The position numbers and the translations under genes are program-made. Positions 55,602 through 64,000 of a DNA stretch of 64,000 nucleotides are shown here, piece after piece. Within the stretch, counting starts at the first letter, position 1. Every line of letters begins with the position of its first letter. This stretch comes from Allodiplogaster sudhausi (taxonomy: Eukaryota > Nematoda > Chromadorea > Rhabditida > Diplogasteridae). The DNA lies in contig CALZFC010000030.1 of NCBI GenBank assembly GCA_945643635.1, positions 4,268,001 to 4,332,000 of the forward strand, read 5' to 3'. The notes under the pieces were generated by a model, which saw only the letters and a program-made list of their open reading frames with translations, was not told the DNA's origin and searched no databases.

Positions 55602-57372
55602 ATGTTGCTGCTCAAAATCGGCCTCATTTTGCTGGCATGCGTATGTATGGCAAATGAAACGACGAAGGTGAGAAATAACTGACTTTAGAACAATTACGAA
55701 ATAATGTAAAAATATATATGCAAAATATTAGTTATTAAAATTATTTTTAAAGTCTAAAAAAAAAAGAAAAATTTAGTTTATTTTTATTTTTTCTTCCCGC
55801 AATATTCGGCTTCATTGAGAGAAATTGCTACGACTGGAACAGCGTCGAAGAAGTCGAGAAGACTTGCATCCGTCGCCAATACGATGCATCCTGCTATCAC
55901 CAGTTGAAGGGGCCAAGCCTGAGTCTCTTTCAGAGCTGTTACGCTGAACTGGAACCGAACAGAACTCGCTATTTGGGTTAGAATTGATTGTTTATCTATA
56001 GTTTTGGTTATTAATATAAGAATATTGTTTATGCTTTTGCAGGACTGAGCCATGTCTATACTGGGCAGGCCTATTGAAACTCATTTTGCCCACTCATTCC
56101 GTGGTGTTATATGCCTTATTTGTATAACTGTTTTAGTGTGGGAACAGAGAGACGAATTCGGGCAACTTGGCTGCACAATCGGAGGCAATGACGTGCGCCT
56201 GAACTTGTCTGCGATCCCGGACGCACTCGACCGGATCATGCACTTCAAAGAATACGGTGACCAGCAGTTTGGCAGCCGCACCATTCTCCTCGATCCGGTA
56301 ATCTATTCTGACTCTTCTCTTTGAAAGGCGAAATATATTAACGATTATCAAAAGACTATGTAGATGAATAAATTTGGGGCGAGTGTGGCGAACAACTGTC
56401 GCCATTTGGATTTCGACATGAGCACTTCATGTAATTGATACTTTGAAAAGGACAAAAAAGAAACCAATTGTTTATTTCAACCTATTTAGATTATTGCGGC
56501 CCTTGAAAATCCAATTCCAACAACGACAGCAACGACATCCACTCTTCCAACGACCAGCATGTTAACGACAGCGCCTCCAGACCAGACAACGTCTACATCA
56601 AGCCATGGCCTGCCTCAGGTACATATCATCCATTTATTCTCATTGTCTAACACATTTCCCTACGTTTCAGTTTAGACTAATTAAAAGTGCTGATATAGGT
56701 GACAGTGATCAATGCGGTCATCGCCTTTGCCATTCTCGCCTGTGTGTCAACCGAAGGGACTACGGGTTGCACCTCTCGGGTTGGACTTATATTTACTGAA
56801 GACTGTTCCTCTTCATCCACGGCTTTTTAAGGTTATGACAAGCAAGTCCTCTACGGGCGCGTTTGAGGCTACAACGGAGACTGGCGTGGGCCCTTCCACC
56901 AATCTATTTCTTCAAATAGATTTCTTTAAATGGACAATTTGTGAAATGGCTGGACGCTTATTTCAATGTCGGTATTATTCGCCTTTATTTATAGGGTGCG
57001 ACTACGGCCATCACGGACATAACCGGCACAACGTTTGGCCCCGTAAAACTATTTTTACTTTTGAGTATTTATGTAATACTTTTCTTCATCTTTATCTTTT
57101 TGATTCTGGCATTTTTTTAGGTCCAGACAATGACGACCACAAAGTCTGAAGCGCCTTTGCAGATGTCTGAAGAGAAACCGGAGGTAGTTTTATCTCTGGA
57201 ATTGAAGGAACACCTTACGAGAAAAGAATGCTGATATATGTATAAGTATTTGAATTAATAGCTAAAATATTAATAAAATTAAATAGATTATTGAGAATTT
57301 GGATGACTTTACTGATTTACATTTCGTTATAATTTGTTTCAGCGAACAGTGGACACGCAGACATTCGGATAG
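55602..57372 (+). CDS. Single-pass membrane glycoprotein with Cys-rich ectodomain, family unknown
   Basis: Exons: 55602-55667, 55820-55976, 56137-56297, 56364-56430, about 56491-56620, 56699 onward, then short exons near 56831, 56993, 57121 and 57344, ending at TAG 57370-57372. It begins with a clear signal peptide (MLLLKIGLILLACVCMA), then a Cys-containing ectodomain (NCYDWNSVEEVEKTC, SCYHQLKGPSL, LGCTIGGNDVRL, NNCRHLDFD). A Thr/Pro-rich stalk follows (PTTTATTSTLPTTSM), then a likely membrane helix (VINAVIAFAILACV) and a Thr-rich cytoplasmic tail. The junction into the stalk exon is uncertain in phase. The homologous position in the first unit is the gene at 38203-40463, with which it shares 5' flank but little visible protein similarity. 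It might be a channel accessory protein, by position only. Confidence 0.6.
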
Positions 57373-58773
57373 AACTTCCACTCGCCTTTGTCTGTCCTCC
57401 CTCTCTCCCCTCCTTTCCCACATCCCCAACGGATACCGAAGAAAGAGAAAGGATAAAACCTTTTAAAAAGTCTTCTCCCTCAACTCAAGAGTAAAAACCT
57501 AGGCTGAGGAATCCATAAGATAGATACATTTTCCGCATAATGCTTCGTCTCAATGCCCTTTCTTCCTCGGTGTATTTTCTTCTTTATCTCTCCCTCTTAA
57601 ACCTTCTCTATATATTTTTGTCAGTCTCTCTCATCTCTCTCTCTCTCTTTGGCGTTTCGGGTAATCGTAGTATGATTGTTGATGATCTATTTCTCGGTGA
57701 ACGAAAGGCGTATCTCAGTCAATGTCTGTCTTACAATTAGAGGATCGGGTTTTTTTTAATTGATCGGGTGAACTTAACCGCTTACAATTAGAGCGTAGGC
57801 TCCACATGTAAAAACGACATTTATTACAGCCCTCTATCAGTACAAAGATGCGGTTCTGTTTTCATTAGTCTCTTTTTCTTGTGATGATATTTGCGATTTG
57901 ATTTATATGTAGTTCTACGTCATGGCTCGAATAGTATAGTTTATTGTATCTTAAAAGCGTTCAGTTGGCATCTGATGACGAATACTTCATTCGTGAAATA
58001 CTCTATGGTCAATTCTCTGTTCCAGTTTTTTTGCTTATATTTTTGATTAAGAAAAAGATTCATTATGGCCTTAATCACTACAGGTTATACAATTGTATCG
58101 CATGATTTATGCTGCGTTTGGTGGCGACACTTTTCAGAATGCTATGGTGGTAGGGTTCTTTCTCAATTCCCGTTCATATTAACTGATACAAAATTAAACA
58201 TCTTACTTTTACTCTTAATTTATTATTTTGTGCCTTGTTGCAAAGTATGATGGCCGTTCATTATCATGGAAAGACGGAATGGTTCCTGACCATGAGATCT
58301 CGTACTCAGCCTTACAATAGATGTCAACGAAACAGCATGGCTGATTGCCTGGCACACCGAATTTCCTTCGTTAGTCCAATTTAGTTCACTTTTCAAAATG
58401 TTCATTCTGATGCCACTGCACTGAAAGTACATGTGTCCGCAATGAAAGCCAGTTGTCAGGCGTTTAAGGTCGTGTTGAGGGCGTTTGTTTATGAATGGAA
58501 GCTCTTTTACAGACAAGGAAGGGACTTTTTGGCCCAAATGTGTGGAGGCTTTTTCGTTTTTTGAGATATGTCAGTGAGTCTGAGAGGTTGGGCGACGAGA
58601 AGATTGGAAGAGAAAGAAGCTTTCGTCATGACCATACTCGAGAACCATGGCTGCACGGCCTTGTGGCTTTCTCATACTTTCTTCTTTTCATCATAATCTA
58701 CTAATTTTCTCTTTATCATTTATTTATGAATACTTGCTCGTTTGATCTGCTCTAAATGACTGTTTCAGAGCTG
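57373..58773. other. Spacer and duplicated 5' flank of the second EGAS-like gene
   Basis: Largely unique AT-rich sequence. From about 58400 it matches 41400-41870, ending in CTTGTGGCTTTCTCATACTTTC and TTTCAGAGCTGATG just at the start codon. A possible promoter lies in this block. Confidence 0.5.
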
Positions 58774-61700
58774 ATGTTGCTATGGTTTTTTTGCGAATTC
58801 TTCCAACTCGCCAGAGTTATCGATGGTAATAGCAAATCTAACATAAGCATTGAATAAAAATAGCTTATTTTATATTTATCCATATTAATATTGCTTCATT
58901 GTTTAATTGATTCCCTTCATTTTTAAACCATGCGACGACATCATGACATGAAAATTATAGGAGCCGTTCACTGAATAATCAACTTACGGTTTCATGAACG
59001 TGGATACAATTGCAGTTGTCTAAAATTTACTTCCCGATAGTTTCAACCATTTTCGTCGACTTGCTAGCGAGTTAAAAGCCTGCAAGATATGGCTCGGAAA
59101 ACATTTCTTACTGTAGCCGTTCACCTGTTTCACACGCTCTCTATTTGAGGGCGCGCGTTCAAAATGATCCTAATGTACTTTTGTAGAATCATCGGTGCAT
59201 GTTACTAAAAGATTAAATGTAAAGGCACTTCCTAGCAGCGAAAGAGGGGACCGTAGCAAGCGTAGTCCTTCGAACCTGAGAATAATATACAAATTAAATT
59301 GCCGAATCGTTTGCCTTAAGCGCAGCAGGGCTGCACCGTGCCTTCGTGTGACCTGTCCGTGTCGGACGCGCACGACAGCAGCGGGTGCTACACTGCGACG
59401 CCGAACTCGCGTCTCATGGTCTTCTGCCGCGTTGGCTACTTGCGATGTGTCAGCAACGGGATTGGCAATCAATCCTTTTGGTGGTCGACCTTCAATTCAA
59501 TCCTTGATTTTGTACCTGCAATGAGTCAGACGACGATTCAGAAGGCCTTGGTGTCTACTTGTTAGCTGTAAAGGAGTTATTATAGAAGTTTTGGAAAAAC
59601 TTACAAAGGCACAATTTTCATCCCTAGTAATGCAATTATCGGGCAACATATTTAAGACTTTATGAATGCATTCAGATGGACGACTCCGGCAACGACGAAT
59701 CTGGCCTTCTTGTCTGCCAAGAGGATGTTCGTTAAATGATATGCTATTTCTTACTCTCTCTCTCTCTTTCTCTATCTTTCTGTCTCTCTCTCTCTCCTTT
59801 TCTCTCTCTCATTTGTCCCTTTCTCAATGATGGATTCGCAGCAAAGATGCTGCAGTTACGATGGCACTGACCGCGATTGTATCTGGTTGACGGATCCCAT
59901 CTCCTGCACATGCGTTACGGCAAACGATCCGAACGAATGGAGTTAGTGGACAGTTAGAAATACACTTTGAATTGGCGCTCTTTTGCCTAAATATGTGATA
60001 TTTTTCATAAAATTCAGAAAGATTACTATTTTTCACGTTGCTTTTATGGAGGGATTAAAAACTAAATGAATTCGCTGATAAAGCGACGCGAGCAATTTGC
60101 AGAAAACGTTGCAAGTCAGACCGCGACTAATCTAATCAATTGATTAGATAGAATCGGCTACTGCCTCAGCTGCAAAGATATGGAGCTAACCTCGAGGTGC
60201 CCCTCCGGCTTCTCTTGCGACCGCTCCTTGGTGCAGCAGAACACGGAGGATCCATGCAGCACAGTCTCGTGCCCGACAGGAAGTCAGCTACTGGTGAGTA
60301 AATGCATTAAAAAAATTTTTTAGTTTTTATTTTCAACTACAGTGATGTGCACCAACAATGGCAGAAAGGGGCGCGGCGTGACGCCGCGTGCCAATCAGAC
60401 CGCATTGAATAAGTTGATGCAGAAGCAACCAAATGTAAAGATCCGCATATATTATATACATATATATATATCGCATATACATATATCGACTTATTCAATG
60501 CGGTCTGATTGGCACGCGGCGTCACGCCGCGCCCATTTCTGCCATTGTTGGTGCACATCACTGTATTTCATGTTCTTTTTCTAAGTACTACTGCACAGGG
60601 GAAGGTGCAGAAAATCACTTTTGTTTTCTAAGTTCTGCTTAGGGAAGCCTTGGTGTAGTCTTCAAAAAATCATAATCTTATCTCTTATAATCTTAAAAAA
60701 AAATTTTTTTTGTCTAGATTTTGCTCGACAATGATAGTTGGGAAACGACATCGCCAACGGCCAGCTGCTACTTGGGCGACTACGACTTCTACCGCTTCGA
60801 CGACTCGGGACAAACTCTCGGGTTTGACCCAGAAGCGACTTGCGCTGTTGCAGGTAAATATCCAAATTACTGTACATAAGATTCAGACTGTACAATTTCA
60901 ACAATAACATTTACTGACTTCTACTGCTTACCGATCATGAATCTGTCTTTTTATCACCAACCACCACATCCACAACGACGACCACCACGTCGTCAACTTT
61001 GGCGGACGCCGGGACAAGCACCACAACTGCGTCAGGTATTTATAATGTCTTTATTGCATTGACCGGTAGAGATCAAAGATGTATGTGTGTACATGTAAGC
61101 AGTGTTGACCGGTAGAGATCAAAGATGTATGTGTGTACATGTAAGCAGCTCTAACAAAATTATTGCATTGACCGGTAGAGATCAAAGATGATTGCATTGA
61201 CCGGTAGAGATCTTTATTGCATTGACCGGTAGAGATCAAAGATGTATGTGTGTACATGTAAGCAGCATTGACCGGTAGAGATCAAAGATGTATGTGTGTA
61301 CATGTAAGCAGCTCTAACAAAATACACAAATTCAAGCTATTTGGGAAAGAATAAAGAAGAGAAGGAGAAAGTATAAAAAAAACATCAGATGCAGATATGT
61401 ATTGACACAACTAGTACGAAACCATGACACTGATAGCGAAGAAGCTTGGGAAACGACTTCACCAACGGCCAGCTGCTACTTGGGCGACTATGACTTTAAT
61501 GAATTCCATTGTCGGGTAAATACTGTAAGAGAGAAAATAAGCATTTCAGGGGCGGTTAAAGGGAAGGGAGGAGGGGGAGTGCTTCAAAGAAAGACACCGG
61601 TGATAGGAGGAATTTTCACTAAAACCTTTTACTTGTTAATGAACACAAAACCACCACGTCAGATGCGATGTCAGCTACGGCTTCGACAACTTTGCTAAGC

Positions 61701-64000
61701 CCTGGGCCAAGCACAACGGCGTCAACTACGTCCGGCAAGCCAAATATTTCAATTTTTCGATTCCATTGCTTGTAAACCGAAAATGAAGCGAAAAATCCAA
61801 ATTTTAAGTTGACATCTTCTTATATTCGTATGTATGTACATATGTATGTGGTTAATACCAAATGCTTACCATTATTTCAGTGACCTCTTCTAATACGGTT
61901 GCGGGTTCTACCATCACAAGCGATGCCTCGACAGGTACATATATGACGGTGCCAACTAAAAAAACGGTCTTTTTGCATTTTCGACTCGTCATTCACACTT
62001 TTTTGGAATATTCCACATAAATATGCCAAATTTGCTAAAAAATACGCGTACTTTTTGGCAAATTTGGCATATTTATGTGGAATATTCCAAAAAAGTGTGA
62101 CAACGAGTCGAAAATGCAAAAACGACCGTTTTTTTAGTTGGCACCGTCATATATCATGGTTTAAGAGCTACACATTCGTCAGAAAATATTCTAACATTGT
62201 TATGAACTTCGGTGATATCGAATCCAGACACCGAATCCAGTTCTACATCAACTAGCACCTCTAGGGCCACTCCCACAACTACGACAACGACAAGAGCATC
62301 GAGTGAGGAAAATTAAATTAGAATATGGAAGTTAAAAAAGAAATTAGAATATACCAGTTCAAAAGGAAATTGGAATATTCTACTTCAAAAAGACATTAGA
62401 ATCTGCCCGCTCAAAAATAAAGTAGAAAATGCCGTTCAAAGGAAATAAGACTATGCTAGTTCTTCTAGAAATTATAAGCTTTTAGAATGATAAATTTTTC
62501 TCTTTTAGACTGCAGTGGATATATTGAGCGCAATGGGCATTTTTATGAGAACAAGTGCGTCGTGGCAGACGCGGCAGCCACGTGCGACCTCTCGTCGCCC
62601 GGCAACGAAACCGTCTGCCAGTGCTCGACGAATAGAACTGGCGAGTTCTGCGAATATAGTGAGTCGATGAAGAAAGAAAAACAGTTTAAATTGCCCGCGC
62701 TTCTTCAAAAATTGATTCAAGAAAGAAAAGCTTGATATATCACTTTACTCTAGCACTCTCCACGATTGCTGTCCTCCGCACAAGCTATGGTGAAGATGGC
62801 ACGAATATCATTAAGCAGGTGTGCGTTCTATGGTTGTTTCGTTAATCCACATAAAGTAAAGAAAATTGTAATTTTTGCAATCCTTTTTTATTTATCAATT
62901 CTGCTCTAATCGTTTTTTTTTAATTATTCCAATTTAGCTAACAAAGAAATGGTTCTTATTGTTAGGCAATCGATAAATCGGGCAGCAACTCTGCGGCAAT
63001 GAGTATCTTGGTGCCATCCATGCTGGCCAGATACTCGCCTGAGCAACTCTCGGCCTTCTCATGGGATGTCTCAGATATTTTTAAATTCTTCACTTTCGAG
63101 AGTAAAGAAATCGCACTTAGGTTGGTTAATCAATTCACCATCAAAAGCTTTTTGGCTAACTTTTTTCGGTTCCTCTAGCAAACTTTCATTAGCTCGCTTT
63201 CCCGCGCCTTCAACCCGTCGATGGGAAACTGCTTCGCTTTCAATTACTTTAACGGAAGTTTCTTCTATCAGTTGAGAATGACAGGGAGTCGAGGAGGTCT
63301 GTTTTCCTTGTAAATCTCTTTTTTTCCACTAAATAACCATGGAATTATCAAAACTAAACAGGAATCTTTACGGCTCTGACCATCAATCAATCTGAATACT
63401 TTCCATGGACGGACACTGCTTCCATGCGTATCTTTGTGCATTCCACGGATTCCATCATTCTTGCGGAGAGTCCGGGGTGCGGCAGGCTTGACGAATCTAT
63501 CATTTCTATTATTATATTTGCAAAAACAAAATAAAAAAAGATAATTCAGAGTCGTGGTGCAACCGATGAGGAGAAATTTTCGTCTAACTATTTCGAGAGT
63601 TAGCAGTATTTTTGCGGTCCTTCATTCATATTTATTAGGGTACTTTATTAATGGGGGAGGACGTATTCGGCATGTTGATCGAATAATACTTTACTATACT
63701 AATACTATACTTTTAATACTTTACTATACTAATAATACTATACTTTTAGAATGATTACAACCTCATGTCCTCAACCTCTCGAGACGTCTGCGCTCATTCT
63801 GATGGCGTATTAACAAATGGACGCAGTGCCAATTCGTACTACCCTGGCGCATTTACACTCGAGGTATCACTAGTTATAGTCATATATTATGGTATTTAAT
63901 GGGGTGGGGACATATTGGTATAAAAGACTAGAGCTACAAAAGTGAGCCAAGCCCAGGGCTGCTACCGCTCCTGCTATCAAGACGTGCTGCAATCGGAGTG
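58774..64000 (+). CDS. EGAS-like protein: Cys-rich modules, Thr/Ser stalk, EGF, DEG/ENaC channel domain (second copy, runs off the window)
   Basis: Same exon order as the gene at 41874. Hydrophobic start 58774-58825 (MLLWFFCEFFQLARVI). Cys-rich exons 59321 onward, 59676-59726, 59842-59941 (CCSYDGTDRDCIW), 60148-60293 (SGFSCDRSLVQQ) and 60718-60853. Stalk exons lie near 60960-61036, 61650-61734, 61880-61935 and 62231-62300. EGF-like exon 62510-62658 (DLSSPGNETVCQCSTNRTGEF). Channel exons run from about 62756 onward, with QLSAFSWDVSDIF where the first copy has a stop, MGNCFAFNYF, NDYNLMSSTSRDVC, and the incomplete GCYRSCYQDVLQ exon at the edge. All cysteines lost in the first copy are kept and the frame is open wherever read, so this looks like the functional paralog. 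An extra partial copy of the 60718 exon lies at 61427-61515. Two MITEs and a minisatellite sit in introns. Confidence 0.8.
60340..60563. mobile_element. Tc1-type palindromic MITE
   Basis: 224 bp with about 75-bp near-perfect terminal inverted repeats beginning CAGTGATGTGCACC, flanked by TA at both ends. CAGTG...CACTG with a TA target is typical of Tc1/mariner. GC-rich arms (GGCGCGGCGTGACGCCGCG) surround an AT-rich centre. It lies in an intron of the second EGAS-like gene. Open frames inside are palindrome artefacts. Confidence 0.85.
61052..61320. repeat. Minisatellite, GACCGGTAGAGATCAAAGATG unit
   Basis: Six occurrences of TTGACCGGTAGAGATC within 260 bases: about 45-60 bp full units, two of them carrying the CTCTAACAAAAT extension, plus truncated units. 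It lies in a stalk-region intron of the second EGAS-like gene and is absent from the first. Confidence 0.9.
61427..61515 (+). pseudogene. Partial duplicate of a Cys-rich exon
   Basis: Reads AWETTSPTASCYLGDYDF, matching the exon at 60718 (SWETTSPTASCYLGDYDF) nearly base for base for about 65 bases, then diverges. No clear acceptor precedes it, so it is probably a dead exon copy inside an intron. Confidence 0.7.
61942..62151. mobile_element. TATGACGGTGCC palindromic MITE, copy 3
   Basis: 210 bp, near-perfect palindrome of the same family as 35971 and 50718, with TA at each end. The insertion begins within about six bases of the splice donor after the stalk exon that ends GCCTCGACAG near 61934. 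Confidence 0.88.
62318..62470. repeat. Degenerate minisatellite in an intron
   Basis: Four to five diverged units related to AGAATATGCTAGTTCAAAA, at the same intron position as the array at 45062-45275 of the paralog, so the array predates the duplication. Confidence 0.7.
63218..63496. repeat. 279-bp tract identical to the first EGAS-like gene
   Basis: Partner of 45966-46244: two channel-domain exon parts and the full intervening intron with no difference found by eye. Confidence 0.85.

Noticed and set aside
60337..60584. Overlapping frames on both strands beginning MMCTNNG
   Set aside because: Both arise from the two arms of the palindromic MITE at 60340-60563.

Overview
This looks like a 64 kb piece of a metazoan nuclear genome, most likely a nematode. 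The reasons are spliced genes with many small exons and TTTCAG-type acceptors, an EGF-plus-DEG/ENaC channel architecture of the kind described in C. elegans (EGAS proteins), acceptor sites lying only a few bases before several start codons (compatible with trans-splicing), and abundant short palindromic transposons. I could not fix the genus. There is no bacterial-style operon, CRISPR array, rRNA or recognisable tRNA gene.

Layout. 1-15.5 kb is gene-poor and dominated by long (GA)n/(CT)n tracts; only isolated possible exons are visible. 15.6-25.0 kb holds an 18-exon plus-strand gene for a hexosaminidase D-like glycoside hydrolase (GH20). One intron carries a Helitron-like element with GC-rich hairpins. 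Another carries a 3.6 kb LTR retrotransposon derivative with apparently identical LTRs. 26.2-27.8 kb is a long foldback (palindromic) element flanked by TTAA; its edge coincides with the stop codon of the next gene. 27.8-34.1 kb holds two tandem minus-strand paralogs of a short-chain dehydrogenase (DCXR / L-xylulose reductase type) with matching exon lengths and phases. 34-38 kb is mostly gene-free.

38-64 kb is a membrane-protein cluster built from a two-gene segmental duplication. Each unit has a small single-pass membrane protein gene (38.2-40.5 and 55.6-57.4 kb), then about 1.4 kb later a large EGAS-like gene: cysteine-rich modules, Thr/Ser stalk, EGF-like module, DEG/ENaC channel domain (41.9-47.9 kb, and 58.8 kb running off the window). 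Between the units lie a minus-strand DEG/ENaC gene (48.9-50.7 kb), a fragment of an unknown plus-strand gene (51.6-52.3 kb) and a second copy of the foldback element (52.5-54.2 kb).

The first EGAS-like gene carries an in-frame stop, lost cysteines and two tandem exon duplications, so it may be decaying. It shares a 279-bp apparently identical tract, intron included, with its paralog, which suggests gene conversion. At least four further short palindromic transposon families or copies sit in introns or intergenic DNA. A palindromic GAATATTC word recurs in introns and spacers across the window.
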